64,000 nucleotides of DNA from NCBI GenBank assembly GCA_963788055.1, contig CAWBFA010000002.1, forward strand, positions 744,001 to 808,000, written 5' to 3'. Origin of the DNA: JACCTU01 sp963788055. GTDB taxonomy: Bacteria > Actinomycetota > Thermoleophilia > Gaiellales > Gaiellaceae. Of the stretch, positions 1 to 8,630 are shown in pieces. A model generated the notes under the pieces. That model worked only from the letters and a program-made list of their open reading frames with translations. It was not told the origin of the DNA and did not search any database. Made by a program: the position numbers and the translations under genes. Positions within the stretch are counted from its first letter, which is position 1. Every line of letters begins with the position of its first letter.

Positions 1-186
1 CGCATCAGCTTCGACGACGACCATCCCCACAACCCCGGCGCCCGTCCTCATGAGGAAGTTGGCGGGATGACCGTCAACTTGTGCTTCCGCTACATCAGCC
101 CGGGCCGCGTGCAGGCCGAGGCCGCGAAGATCCGCTCGCTCGCCGGCAAGAAGCCTCCGGCGAGCCGAACGCTGCCTTGTCGCTAG
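1..186 (+). CDS. C-terminal end of an unrecognised protein (partial)
   Basis: Frame 1 is open from the left edge of the window to a TAG stop at 184-186, giving the last 61 residues of a protein whose start lies outside. The piece is rich in Asp and His near its beginning (FDDDHPHNPG) and ends in a basic tail. I do not recognise the family and assign no function. The next gene starts 22 bp downstream on the same strand, so the two could be cotranscribed. Confidence 0.55.
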   Translation, partial: RISFDDDHPHNPGARPHEEVGGMTVNLCFRYISPGRVQAEAAKIRSLAGKKPPASRTLPCR

Positions 187-208
187 CCGGCGCGTCTACC
201 CTAAGCGC

Positions 209-550
209 ATGAGCGACGGACTGACCGCGGAGAGTTGCGTCGCGTGCCGCAGGGACGCACCGACGGTCTCCGACGCAGAGATCGCCGAGCTTCTCCCCCA
301 GATCCCCGACTGGGAGCTCGTCGAGCTCGACGGGATCAAGCGCCTGCGACGCGTCTTCCGGTTCGACGACTTCGCGCAGGCCCTGGACTTCACGCGGACG
401 GTCGGGGCGCTCGCCGAAGCAGAGGGACATCACCCGGCGCTGCTCACCGAGTGGGGCCGGACGACGGTGAGCTGGTGGACGCACAAGATCAAGGGCCTCC
501 ACCGCAACGACTTCATCATGGCCGCGAAGACCGACGCCCTCGCGGGCTAG
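209..550 (+). CDS. 4a-hydroxytetrahydrobiopterin dehydratase (pterin-4a-carbinolamine dehydratase)
   Basis: A 113-residue protein of normal length for the PCD/DCoH family. It dehydrates 4a-hydroxytetrahydrobiopterin, recycling the pterin cofactor used by aromatic amino acid hydroxylases. The family signature is visible in the C-terminal half: GHHPALLTEWG followed by a TH pair (SWWTHKIKGL) and the NDF segment. In known members the two adjacent histidines and the later TH histidine bind substrate. The protein should be cytosolic. It starts with ATG. No aromatic hydroxylase gene lies nearby, so its partner enzyme is not shown by context. It converges on the SDR gene that ends 6 bp away. Confidence 0.9.
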   Translation: MSDGLTAESCVACRRDAPTVSDAEIAELLPQIPDWELVELDGIKRLRRVFRFDDFAQALDFTRTVGALAEAEGHHPALLTEWGRTTVSWWTHKIKGLHRNDFIMAAKTDALAG

Positions 551-555
551 CCCGC

Positions 556-2076
556 CTACCAATCGGTCGGCCGGTAGTCCTTCAAGAACTGTCCCCACAC
601 GTGCTCACCCGTGTTGAAGCCGTCGATGATCGGGTCGACGACGCGGGCGGCCCCGTCGACGATGTCGAGCGGCGGCCGAAAACCGTGCTCCGCCGTCTTC
701 TGCACCGACAGGTGCACAGGGTCCTCGTCGCTGACCCAGCCGGTGTCGACGCTGTTCATGTAGATCCCGTCGGCGTGGTAGTCCGCGGCGGAGGTGCGCG
801 TCATCATGTTCAGCGAGGCTTTCGCCATGTTCGTGTGCGGGTGGCGCGTCGTCTTGAAACGGCGGTAGAACTGGCCTTCGACCGCCGACACGTTGACGAC
901 GTGCTTGTCGCGCTCGGGCGTGCGCAGCATCATGGGCTTGAGGCGCGCGTTCAGGACGAACGGCGCAACGGCGTTCACGAGCTGGGTCTCGAGGAGCTCG
1001 ATCGTCGAGACCTCGGAGAGGAGTAGCCTCCAGGAGTTCCGCTCGCGGAGATCGACCTGCTGCAGGTCCTGGTCAAGGCGCCCTTCCGGGAAGAGGTCGC
1101 CCTGGCCGACGAGGTCGTCGGGGAGCAGCGGTACCTGCGTTAGCTCGGCCGAGCGTGTGACGCCGACCATCGGCTCCGGCCGGGCGCCCGACGGCAGCAT
1201 GTCGGAGCGACGCAGCCCCTCGAACTCACCGAGGAGGCGCCGCACGTGCGCGGGCATCGTGTCGGTCGAGGCCTGCTCGAGTTCCAGCATGTGCCGGTAG
1301 AAGTCGGGCGGCCGGCGCACCGTCTGACACGCGTTGTTCACGACGAAATCGAGCCGGTCGCGCGTCGCGGTCAGGTGACGGCAGAACTCCTCGACGCTCG
1401 GCGTGTGCCGCAGGTCGAGGCCGAAGATCTCGAGCCGATCGCCCCACTCGTCGAAGTCCGGCTCCTGCGCGTACCGGGTCGCGGCGTCACGCGGAAACCT
1501 GGTGGTCACGATCAGCGCGGCACCGGCGCGCAGCAGCTTGATCCCGGCCTGGTACCCGATCTTCACGCGCCCTCCGGTGAGGAGCGCGACGCGGCCGCTG
1601 AGGTCGGCAGTCTCGGTCCGCTTGCGCTGGTTGAAGTCGCCGCACGAGAGACAGAGCTGGTCGTAGAACGGATGGACCTCGACGTAGCGCTCCTTGCACA
1701 CGTAGCAGTGCTGCAGGTCGATCACCTCGCGAAACTCTGCGTCCTCCACCTCGCGCTGCTCGAAGTCGTCGGGTGCGAACACGTTCGGCGTCGTGAACAC
1801 CGGCTTCTCGCGCAGCACGCGGATGCCCGTGTCGGCGAGCATGCTCTCGTCGTGCCGCTGCTTCGCCGCCTTTTCCCGCCGTCGGAGCGCTTTGCCCCAC
1901 CGACGCCGTTGCACCACGTCCGGGTTGAAGACGTCACCGGCCGCGGTCAGGAGCCGGTGGCGTTCGTCAAGCGACAGCTCCCCGAGGAGACCGCGGTCTC
2001 GAACGACCGACTCGAGGATCTCGATCGCCTCTCTCAGGCGCGAGGCGCTTCTGTCCTGACGTTCGGGATTCGACAC
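556..2076 (-). CDS. SDR-family oxidoreductase with N-terminal CxxC/CxxC zinc-ribbon-like segment
   Basis: 506 residues from a GTG start. The first third carries two cysteine pairs (CYVC and CLSCG, around residues 126-145) that could form a zinc ribbon. A Rossmann domain follows: the glycine-rich nucleotide motif is LLTGGRVKIGYQAG near residue 169, and an NNA motif (VVNNACQ) is present as in short-chain dehydrogenases. The usual YxxxK catalytic pair is not evident. The aligned stretch reads HTNMAKAS, keeping the lysine but with Thr where Tyr is expected. A VDTGW segment follows, as in SDR proteins. The substrate is unknown. The protein is much longer than a classical 250-residue SDR. It is a single transcription unit on the minus strand. 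Confidence 0.75.
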   Translation of the reverse strand: MSNPERQDRSASRLREAIEILESVVRDRGLLGELSLDERHRLLTAAGDVFNPDVVQRRRWGKALRRREKAAKQRHDESMLADTGIRVLREKPVFTTPNVFAPDDFEQREVEDAEFREVIDLQHCYVCKERYVEVHPFYDQLCLSCGDFNQRKRTETADLSGRVALLTGGRVKIGYQAGIKLLRAGAALIVTTRFPRDAATRYAQEPDFDEWGDRLEIFGLDLRHTPSVEEFCRHLTATRDRLDFVVNNACQTVRRPPDFYRHMLELEQASTDTMPAHVRRLLGEFEGLRRSDMLPSGARPEPMVGVTRSAELTQVPLLPDDLVGQGDLFPEGRLDQDLQQVDLRERNSWRLLLSEVSTIELLETQLVNAVAPFVLNARLKPMMLRTPERDKHVVNVSAVEGQFYRRFKTTRHPHTNMAKASLNMMTRTSAADYHADGIYMNSVDTGWVSDEDPVHLSVQKTAEHGFRPPLDIVDGAARVVDPIIDGFNTGEHVWGQFLKDYRPTDW

Positions 2077-2112
2077 GCTCCGAGCGTAGCGGCGGCGACC
2101 GATGAGTCTGAC

Positions 2113-2877
2113 CTACAGCTCGGAGCAGGCGGGGGCCGAGTATCGCGCGGCCAACGCCTCTTTCGCGGACTCGCGCAAGAGGCGCGCGGTCTCACGAGGG
2201 ATCCAGAACGGGTTTTCCGAGACGACGATGGAGTTCGGTGCGACGGGCGCGATCCCGCGGAGTCCTGCGTAGACCACGAGCGCCGCGAGGTACGTCCCGA
2301 CCCGTGCCGGATGGATGCCGTCCCATCTGTAGAGCGGAAGGTCCGGCGCCCGCCGCAGCGCCTCCCCCCACGCCGCGCCGCCCGGAAGCAGTCCGGCTTC
2401 GGCTCCCGCGGCAGCCGACGCGTACGAGTCGACCACCTCCGGCAGCCCCAACCCGCGCCGCGGCCACACCATCAGCAGATACGGACGGGCACCCCACTCG
2501 CGCGCCTCGTCCGAGAAGGCCTTTGCGTAGAGGCAGAGCTTCGCCCGGCTCTCGGGGAGCACGGACGGCCCCTGCTGCAGCACGACGGCGTCCCAATGTC
2601 CTCCGAGCAGCGACCGGCGTGCGCTTCCCATGTTCCAGTTGCCCTCGAGAGTCATGGCGCTCGGGGCGATGGTGCGGTACTCGATCTTCGCCTGCTTCGA
2701 TGCTCTGGCGATCGCCGCGACGAACGCGGGCAGGTCGTTGGTCGACGTCTGGCTGTTCCCGATGAAGAGGACGCGGAGCGGCCGCGCAGTGCTCGGCGCG
2801 TCGGCGGCTCGACCGAGTCCCGAGACGAGAGCGACGCCGAGCAGCGCGACCAGCGCGACCCAGCTCAGCCGTTTCAC
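2113..2877 (-). CDS. Secreted SGNH/GDSL-type hydrolase
   Basis: About 254 residues. I chose the GTG at 2877 because it follows a G-rich ribosome binding site (GGGGGG, 2883-2888) and opens directly onto a signal peptide, VKRLSWVALVALLGVALVSG, with a small-residue cleavage region. A longer reading to 3045 lacks such signals and would run over the operator at 2952-2968. SGNH features: block I is FIGNSQT with the likely nucleophile Ser, and the C-terminal DGIHPA supplies the Asp/His pair. The likely role is an extracytoplasmic esterase or lipase of unknown substrate. It diverges from the DUF7144 gene across a shared operator. Confidence 0.75.
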   Translation of the reverse strand: MKRLSWVALVALLGVALVSGLGRAADAPSTARPLRVLFIGNSQTSTNDLPAFVAAIARASKQAKIEYRTIAPSAMTLEGNWNMGSARRSLLGGHWDAVVLQQGPSVLPESRAKLCLYAKAFSDEAREWGARPYLLMVWPRRGLGLPEVVDSYASAAAGAEAGLLPGGAAWGEALRRAPDLPLYRWDGIHPARVGTYLAALVVYAGLRGIAPVAPNSIVVSENPFWIPRETARLLRESAKEALAARYSAPACSEL

Positions 2878-2951
2878 CTGACCCCCCACAGGACGTAGGA
2901 CGAACTTCCCGGCCGGTGGTTGGCGAAAACACGCCCGGTATCCCACTCGCA

Positions 2952-2968
2952 TCACCTGCCTAGGGTGA
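2952..2968. promoter_or_regulatory. 17-bp palindromic operator, copy 1 (TCACCT-N5-GGGTGA)
   Basis: TCACCTGCCTAGGGTGA, one mismatch to the window consensus TCACCC-N5-GGGTGA. It sits in the divergent intergenic region, 66 bp before the DUF7144 gene start (3035) and 74 bp before the SGNH hydrolase start (2877). Spacing and sequence match the other copies in this window. The binding protein is not known. Confidence 0.7.
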
Positions 2969-3034
2969 TGAAGTCGGGCGCCGTGGACAGCGAAGATCGG
3001 CTTGCTCTCAGTTGACGCGAAAGGGAGGACCCGA

Positions 3035-3460
3035 ATGACCACCACCGACTACCCGAGGGGCCGCACGGTCAGCGGCTGGGCCACCGGGATGATCGTCTTC
3101 GCCGGCTCGATCATGCTGGTCGCGGGCGTGTTCCAGTCGATCGCCGGGCTCGCTGCGATCCTCGACGACAAGTTCCTCGTCGTGACGCAGAACTACGTCT
3201 TCGACCTCGACGCGACCGCCTGGGGCTGGGTGCACCTGCTCCTCGGCGTCGTGCTCGGCTTCGCAGGCTGGGGCATCTTCAGCGGCGCCACCTGGGCTCG
3301 CGGCGTCGGGATGCTGCTCGCGATGCTCAGCGCGATCGCGAACTTCTTCTTCATCCCGTACTACCCGGTCTGGGCGATCGTGATCATCGCGCTCGACGTC
3401 GCGATCATCTATGCGCTCGCCATCTGGAATCGCGGGGAGGCGCGGGCGGTAGGCATCTAA
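3035..3460 (+). CDS. DUF7144-family small membrane protein
   Basis: 141 residues from an ATG preceded by AAGGGAGG (3021-3028), a strong ribosome binding site. Four hydrophobic segments fill most of the chain, around residues 14-36, 62-82, 88-105 and 112-133. The pattern WGWVHLLLGVVLGFAGWG, the TWARGVG turn and the FFFIPYYPVWAI segment match the actinobacterial DUF7144 family. The molecular role is unknown. The gene carries one of the window's palindromic operators 66 bp upstream, which groups it with the other envelope genes here. No frameshift is seen. Confidence 0.8.
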   Translation: MTTTDYPRGRTVSGWATGMIVFAGSIMLVAGVFQSIAGLAAILDDKFLVVTQNYVFDLDATAWGWVHLLLGVVLGFAGWGIFSGATWARGVGMLLAMLSAIANFFFIPYYPVWAIVIIALDVAIIYALAIWNRGEARAVGI

Positions 3461-3535
3461 CGCGCCAGCCGCTCGAACTTGCCGATACGGTCGATCTGCG
3501 CACGCACATGCGCGGATCGACCCCGGCAAGCGCTT

Positions 3536-3552
3536 TCACCCAGGCGGGGTGA
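3536..3552. promoter_or_regulatory. 17-bp palindromic operator, copy 2 (perfect)
   Basis: TCACCCAGGCGGGGTGA, a perfect TCACCC-N5-GGGTGA palindrome between the DUF7144 stop (3460) and the YbhN-like gene. It lies 34 bp upstream of the GTG I prefer as that gene's start (3587). The frame is also open from an ATG at 3479, which would place this copy inside the coding sequence. Confidence 0.8.
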
Positions 3553-3586
3553 ACGCCGCCTCCGCCGCGACGTTCATGCTGCACGC

Positions 3587-4621
3587 GTGCAGCGGCTTCG
3601 CCGAATCGCCTCCCGCCGTGCCCTCCAGCGCGCCGCCGGCCTCGCCGTCGTGCTCGTCGCGTTCGCGTTCGTGCTGCCGCGACTTGCCGACTACGGCGAG
3701 GTCTGGCAGGAGGTCAAGTCGCTCGACGCTCGTTCCTTGCTCCTCATCCTTGCCGTCACCGCCGTGAACCTCGCCACGTTCGCCCCGCCGTGGATGGCGG
3801 CGCTTCCCGGCCTGGGCTTCTGGCGTGCCTTCGTCTCGACTCAGGCGTCGACCGCCTCGACGTACGTCGCGCCGGGAGGCGCCGCGGTCGGCATCGCGGC
3901 GTCGCTGGTGCTGCTGCGAAAGTGGGGCTACCGCACGTCCGCAGTCGCCCTCGCGGCCGCGCTGACTGGGATCTGGAACCAACTCGCCCTCCTCGGGTTT
4001 CCCGCGTTCGCGCTCGGCCTCCTCACATTGACGGGCGAGCAGAACCCGTTGCTGAAAACCGTCGGGCTGATCGGTCTCGCAGGGTTCGCGCTCGCAGTCG
4101 TGGCGTTCGTCTGCGCGCTCGCGAGCGACCGCATCGCGAGGCGGGTCGGGTCGTGGGCCTGGCGGGCCGCGCGGTGGCTGGTCCGCGCGGCACGCCGGCG
4201 TGAGGTCCGCTGGGACGCCGAGACGATCGTGATCTTCCGCCGGCGAACCGCGGCGCTGCTGAGCCGACGCTGGCACGTGCTCACGATCGCGACGCTCGCC
4301 GGGCAGCTGTCCGTGTTCGCAGTGCTGCTCGTCTGCCTGCGGACGCTCGGCGTGACCGGCGGGGAGGTGAGCCTGATCGAGGCGTTCGCCGCCTGGTCGC
4401 TGATGCGTCTGTTGGGTTCGCTGCCGTTGACGCCGGGCGGAATCGGGATCGTCGAGGTCGGCCTGACCGGAATCCTCGTCGGCTTCGGCGGAGACGACGC
4501 GGCGGTGGTCGCCGCGGTGCTTCTCTACCGGTTCCTGACGATCGTGCCGACGCTCGTCCTCGGCCTGCTGCTCGGCGCGACCTGGCGACCGCGACGCGCC
4601 GCCGTCACCCCGCCCGGGTGA
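3587..4621 (+). CDS. Lysylphosphatidylglycerol-synthase-type transmembrane protein (YbhN/UPF0104-like)
   Basis: About 344 residues with some eight hydrophobic segments and the C-terminal signature SLPLTPGGIGIVEVG, typical of the membrane half of lysylphosphatidylglycerol synthases and AglD/YbhN proteins. No soluble acyltransferase domain follows, so this is the stand-alone membrane form, whose function is mostly unknown (lipid flipping or glycolipid roles have been proposed). The frame is open upstream to an ATG at 3479, but the operator at 3536-3552 and the onset of hydrophobic sequence favour the GTG at 3587; the start is uncertain. The TGA stop lies inside the next operator (4605-4621). 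A second family member is at 20603-21733. Confidence 0.75.
   Translation: MQRLRRIASRRALQRAAGLAVVLVAFAFVLPRLADYGEVWQEVKSLDARSLLLILAVTAVNLATFAPPWMAALPGLGFWRAFVSTQASTASTYVAPGGAAVGIAASLVLLRKWGYRTSAVALAAALTGIWNQLALLGFPAFALGLLTLTGEQNPLLKTVGLIGLAGFALAVVAFVCALASDRIARRVGSWAWRAARWLVRAARRREVRWDAETIVIFRRRTAALLSRRWHVLTIATLAGQLSVFAVLLVCLRTLGVTGGEVSLIEAFAAWSLMRLLGSLPLTPGGIGIVEVGLTGILVGFGGDDAAVVAAVLLYRFLTIVPTLVLGLLLGATWRPRRAAVTPPG
4605..4621. promoter_or_regulatory. 17-bp palindromic operator, copy 3 (perfect, overlaps upstream stop codon)
   Basis: TCACCCCGCCCGGGTGA, perfect palindrome. The final TGA is also the stop codon of the YbhN-like gene. The NfeD-like gene starts 34 bp downstream. A degenerate second copy starts 24 bp later, at 4629. 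Confidence 0.8.
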
Positions 4622-4628
4622 AGCTCCG

Positions 4629-4645
4629 TCACCCCGGCGCGGTGG
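4629..4645. promoter_or_regulatory. Degenerate operator copy in tandem with copy 3
   Basis: TCACCCCGGCGCGGTGG: the left half-site is perfect and the right half has two mismatches (CGGTGG for GGGTGA). It begins 24 bp after copy 3, the same offset seen between 14020 and the half-site at 14044. It is 10 bp from the NfeD-like start. Confidence 0.45.
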
Positions 4646-4655
4646 ACCGTGACCC

Positions 4656-4979
4656 GTGTTCTTCCTGCTGGGCATCCTGCTCGTGTTGCTGCTGCCCTCG
4701 CCGTGGGGTTGGCTCTCGTTCCTCGCGTGCTCGCTGATCTTCGTCGCCGAGGTCGGCTTCTTCTGGCGACGCGTGCGCGGTCACCGCGTGCAGGTCGGCG
4801 CCGAGACGATGATCGGAAAGCAGGCGACCGTCGTCGTCCGCTGCAGACCGAAGGGGCAAGTCGCGATCGGCGGAGAGCGATGGGAGGCGCGCTGCGTCTC
4901 GGGCGCGGACGTGGGCGACGTCGTCACCGTGGTCGGCCGCGACGGTCTCGCGCTCGTCGTCGAGCCCGTCGTGAACTGA
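4656..4979 (+). CDS. NfeD-like membrane protein with C-terminal OB-fold domain
   Basis: 107 residues from a GTG start. Two hydrophobic segments occupy residues 1-35, followed by a soluble beta-rich domain: IGKQATVVVRCRPKGQVAIGGERWEARC and a terminal VVGRDGLALVVEP. This layout and the G-V-I-GGxxW pattern match the short NfeD proteins, which associate with stomatin-like proteins and membrane proteases in the envelope. No stomatin gene is adjacent. Two operator copies lie in the 50 bp before the start. It converges on the YihY gene with a 12-bp gap. Confidence 0.75.
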   Translation: MFFLLGILLVLLLPSPWGWLSFLACSLIFVAEVGFFWRRVRGHRVQVGAETMIGKQATVVVRCRPKGQVAIGGERWEARCVSGADVGDVVTVVGRDGLALVVEPVVN

Positions 4980-4991
4980 CGGCCCCGGCGC

Positions 4992-5834
4992 TCAGCGTGC
5001 GCGCGCAGCAACGAGCTCCGCACCGACGAGCATCGCGATCACACCTGCGTAGACCACGAGGAGAAAGCCGAGCAGCGCGCCGAACGAGCCGTAGACGACG
5101 CTCAGGTCGCCGAAGCGCGCGAGGTACCACCCGTACGCCATAGTGGCGAGCTCGAAACCAATCGTCCCGGCAAGGGCTCCGGGGACGACCGCGCGCCATG
5201 ATGGACGAACCGGCGGAACGACGCGGTAGAGCGCGGCCAGGCTCACGAAGGTGACCACGAGTGCCGTGGCAAGGCCCATCACCTCACCCAGGACGTCGCC
5301 GCGACCGGTGAGCCCGAGCGCATCGCCGAGGCTCCCGCCGAGCTGTGCAACCGCCTCGGCCGCGATCCCGAGACCGAAGGCGGCGACCGCGAAGACGCCG
5401 GTCCCGAGGACCAGCGCAAGGTCGACAAGCTTGCCGCGAACGAACGAGCGGCGAGGAGCGCTCTCCCAGATGGCCTCGAACGCGCGGCGGATCGACGACA
5501 TCATCGAGCTCGCCGCCCAGATCAGCCCGACGACGGCGATGAGACCTGCGACCGACGCGGTGGCCCGTCCCCCGACGACTGCGCGCTGGACGCTCTCCTC
5601 GAGACCGGGCGACCCGACCAGATCGTCGACCAGCCACTCGACGAGCCGGTCCGCGACCTCGGCCGGCATGAAGACATGGACCACGGACACGACGAGCGCG
5701 ACGAGCGGAACGAGCGAGAACAGGACGCGGAATGAGATCGCGGCCGCCTGCTGCGACAGGCTGTGAGTCGTATAGCCGCGCAGCGCGGTGCGCACGAGCT
5801 CCTGGACAGGCACCAGACCGAAGTAACCACGCAA
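4992..5834 (-). CDS. YihY/BrkB-family inner membrane protein
   Basis: 280 residues with about six transmembrane helices. The family hallmarks are present: AAAISFRVLFSLVPLVALVV near the N terminus, then the SSMMSSIRRAFEAIW segment and a C-terminal YGSFGALLGFLLVVYAGV. Members were once called ribonuclease BN in error. Their function is unknown, with suggested roles in export or envelope stress. The first start is a TTG at 5834, only 15 bp from an operator, so an in-frame GTG at 5813 is also possible. It shares the operator region with the divergent sulfatase gene. Confidence 0.85.
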   Translation of the reverse strand: MRGYFGLVPVQELVRTALRGYTTHSLSQQAAAISFRVLFSLVPLVALVVSVVHVFMPAEVADRLVEWLVDDLVGSPGLEESVQRAVVGGRATASVAGLIAVVGLIWAASSMMSSIRRAFEAIWESAPRRSFVRGKLVDLALVLGTGVFAVAAFGLGIAAEAVAQLGGSLGDALGLTGRGDVLGEVMGLATALVVTFVSLAALYRVVPPVRPSWRAVVPGALAGTIGFELATMAYGWYLARFGDLSVVYGSFGALLGFLLVVYAGVIAMLVGAELVAARAR

Positions 5835-5849
5835 CCACCGAGCGCGTCG

Positions 5850-5866
5850 TCACCCCATCTGGGTGG
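5850..5866. promoter_or_regulatory. 17-bp palindromic operator, copy 4 (one mismatch)
   Basis: TCACCCCATCTGGGTGG: one mismatch in the last base of the right half. It sits between the divergent YihY gene (15 bp) and sulfatase gene (66 bp to the ATG at 5933). Confidence 0.7.
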
Positions 5867-5896
5867 TGATTTCGCCAGCCCCGTTGCAGCAATGTT

Positions 5897-5918
5897 GTCT
5901 CGGCGCTCTTGCCGAGAC
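5897..5918 (+). promoter_or_regulatory. Hairpin in the sulfatase leader
   Basis: GTCTCGGC (5897-5904) and GCCGAGAC (5911-5918) form a perfect 8-bp stem with a 6-nt loop. It ends 2 nt before the sulfatase ribosome binding site region (GGAGG, 5922-5926). There is no following T-run, so it is not a standard terminator. It could tune translation or mRNA stability, which is inference only. Confidence 0.45.
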
Positions 5919-5932
5919 CACGGAGGCTTCAA

Positions 5933-8295
5933 ATGAGTGACGCGAACCTGGGCCGTGAGGTCCTGCCGATCCCCGACCCTCAGCACGTCGGGGTCACGAC
6001 GTACGACGCGAAGGATCCCGACACCTCGTTCCCGCCGATCACGCCGCTCCGTCCGCCCGAAGGCGCGCCGAACGTCCTGATCGTCTTGATCGACGACGCC
6101 GGGTTCGGGTGCTCGAGCGCGTTCGGCGGCCCGATCAGCACTCCCACGTTCGAGCGTCTAGCGAAGGACGGGCTGAAGTACAACCGTTTCCACACGACGG
6201 CACTCTGCTCGCCGACGCGGCAGGCGCTCCTCACCGGGCGGAACCACCACGCGGTCGGGATGGGCGGCATCACCGAGATCGCGACGTCCGCGCCGGGCTA
6301 CAACTCGATCCGCCCCAAAGCTGCCGCTCCGCTCGCCGAGACGCTGAAGCTGAACGGCTACTCGACGGCGCAGTTCGGCAAGTGCCACGAGGTGCCCGTT
6401 TGGGAGACGAGCCCGCTGGGGCCATTCGACAGCTGGCCGAGCGGCGGTGGCGGCTTCGAGCACTTCTACGGCTTCATCGGCGGCGAGACGAACCAGTACG
6501 CCCCCGCGATTTACGAGAACACCGTCCCGATCGAGCCGGACCGAACGCCCGAGGAGGGCTACCACTTCACCGAGGACATGACGGACAAGGCGATCGGCTG
6601 GATCCAGCAGCAGAAGGCGCTGATGCCCGACAAGCCGTTCTTTGTCTACTACGCACCCGGCGCCACGCATGCGCCGCACCACGTTCCCGCCGAGTGGTCG
6701 GCGAAGTACAAGGGCAAGTTCGACCAGGGCTGGGACAAGTTGCGCGAGGAGACGTTCGAGCGGCAGAAGAAGCTCGGCGTGATCCCCAAGGACGCCGAGC
6801 TCACCGAGCGTCCGGAAGAGATCCCGGCCTGGGACGACTCGCCGGACGAGATGAAGCCGGTGCTCGCGCGACAGATGGAGGTCTACGCCGGCTTCCTGGA
6901 GCACACCGACCACCACGTCGGTCGGCTCATCGAGTCACTCGCCGACCTCGAGATCCTCGACGACACGCTCGTCTACGTGATGATCGGCGACAACGGCGCC
7001 TCCGCGGAAGGGACGCCGAACGGCTGCTTCAACGAGCTCGTCGTCCTGAACGGCGCCGTCGGGGTCGAGACCACAGAGTTCATGACCGCGCACATCGACG
7101 ACTTCGGCACGCCGAAGGCCTACAACCACTACGCCGTCGGCTGGGCGCACGCAATGGACACGCCGTATCAGTGGACGAAGCAGGTCGCATCGCACTGGGG
7201 CGGCACGCGGAACGGCACGGTCGTCCATTGGCCGAACGGCATCAAGTCGACAGGCGAGGTCCGTTCGCAGTTCCACCACGTGATCGATGTGGCGGCGACC
7301 GTCCTCGAGGTGGCCGGGGTGCCCCGGCCGACGTTCGTCCATGGCATCCAGCAGATGCCGCTGCACGGTGTCTCGATGGCTCCCACCTTCGACGACGCCT
7401 CCGCGCCGGAAGAGCACGAGACTCAGTACTTCGAGATGTTCTGCAACCGCGGCATCTACCACAAGGGATGGACCGCGGTCACGCGCCACAGCACGCCGTG
7501 GGTCTTGGCCGAGACACCGCCCCTCGCGAACGACGTCTGGGAGCTCTACGGCCCGGACGACTGGACGCAGTCGCGCGACCTCGCGAAGGAACAACCGGAG
7601 AAGCTCGAGGAGCTGCAGAGGCTCTTCCTGATCGAGGCCGGGAAGTACAACGTCCTTCCGCTCGACGACCGACGAGCCGAGCGCTTCAACGCTGACCTCG
7701 CCGGCCGCCCGCAGCTGATCCGCGGCACGCGACAGCTGCTCTTCGGCGGGATGGGGCGGCTCTCGGAAAACTCGATCGTCGTGACCAAGAACAAGTCGCA
7801 CGCCCTCACGGCCGCAATCGAAGTGCCCGCGGACGGCGCGAACGGCGTGATCGTTTCGCAGGGCGGCGCGTTCGGCGGCTTCAGCCTCTACCTGAAGGAC
7901 GGTCGACCGGCTTACTGCTACAACCTCTTCGGCCTTCAGCAGTTCAAGGTCTACGGTGACGAGGTCGTCCCCCCGGGGAGCATCAGGTGCGAATGGAGTT
8001 CACCTATGACGGCGGTGGCCTCGGCAAGGGCGGGACGGTCGCACTGTTCGTCGACGGCAAGAAGGTCGGCGAGGGGCGGGTGGAAGCGACGGTGCCCATG
8101 CTCTTCTCGGCCGACGAGACGACGGACGTCGGCGGCGATACCGCCACGCCGGTCAGCGACGACTACGGACCGAAGGACAGCGTCTTCACGGGACGCATCG
8201 AGTGGGTGGAGATCGACCTCGGCGACGACGCCGCCGACGCCGACCACCTGATCACGCCGGAGGAGCGACTGCGCGCCGCGATGGCGCGCCAGTAG
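5933..8295 (+). CDS. Type I arylsulfatase (formylglycine-dependent), interrupted by one frameshift
   Basis: Reading through one indel gives about 787 residues, typical of the large AtsA-like sulfatases. The ATG at 5933 has GGAGG 6 bp upstream. The N-terminal metal site is visible (NVLIVLIDDAGFG). The sulfatase signature CSPTR begins at Cys92, the residue oxidised to formylglycine, followed by ALLTGRNHH. Further metal or substrate elements are GDNGAS and the HGxxG-like C-terminal part. At about 7980, in a C6G4 run, the frame shifts; the correct C terminus continues from 7987 (MEFTYDGGG...) to the TAG at 8293-8295. The protein hydrolyses sulfate esters; its substrate is unknown. No signal peptide is obvious. 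The modifying enzyme is encoded nearby at 8625-9560. Confidence 0.88.
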
Positions 8296-8592
8296 TCAGC
8301 CGAACAGCCGTACGCGAACGTCGCCTCCGGCCGCGGCGAACTCACCGAGCTCGTACAGGAAGTTCATCGCGTCCGGGTCCGGGCGGACCTCGCTCGACAC
8401 GCGCCAGCCGGTCGACCTGAAGGCGAGCGCCATCGCGAGCACACGGCGGACGAGGTCGTCCGCGGCCTCCTGGAGTGATGTGCCGTCGCCGTGCGCGAGC
8501 CCGCCGAGCTCGATGCGGACGAGCCCTGCGCGCTCGCTTACGGAGAGGGCCGGGGTGTAGCCGGACATCGTCGGTTCGAGATACCGCGCCAC
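8296..8592 (-). CDS. Small conserved hypothetical protein
   Basis: 98 residues from a GTG start at 8592 (an ATG at 8568 is an alternative giving 90). The chain looks globular: a beta-rich first part (ALSVSERAGLVRIELGG), a helix (SLQEAADDLVRRVLAMALAF) and a C-terminal strand (GDVRVRLFG). I do not recognise a family. It lies directly downstream of the formylglycine-generating enzyme gene on the same strand and abuts the convergent sulfatase gene, so it may belong to that operon. Confidence 0.55.
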   Translation of the reverse strand: MARYLEPTMSGYTPALSVSERAGLVRIELGGLAHGDGTSLQEAADDLVRRVLAMALAFRSTGWRVSSEVRPDPDAMNFLYELGEFAAAGGDVRVRLFG

Positions 8593-8606
8593 CAGCCCGT
8601 TTTCCT

Positions 8607-8630
8607 GCCTGAGCGGCGTAAAACTCAGGC
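8607..8630 (-). terminator. Hairpin at the end of the formylglycine enzyme gene
   Basis: GCCTGAG (8607-8613) pairs with CTCAGGC (8624-8630) around a 10-nt loop. The stop codon of the formylglycine enzyme (8625-8627) is inside the arm. There is no clear U-tract, so termination strength is doubtful; it could separate this gene from the small downstream ORF. Confidence 0.3.

Noticed and set aside
3536..4675. Long minus-strand open frame opposite the YbhN-like gene
   Set aside because: Arg/Glu/Asp/His-rich composition typical of antisense frames in high-GC coding DNA; the plus strand shows clear membrane helices and family motifs.
5345..5542. Short plus-strand Arg-rich frame inside YihY gene
   Set aside because: Shadow of the minus-strand membrane protein; no start signal or domain.
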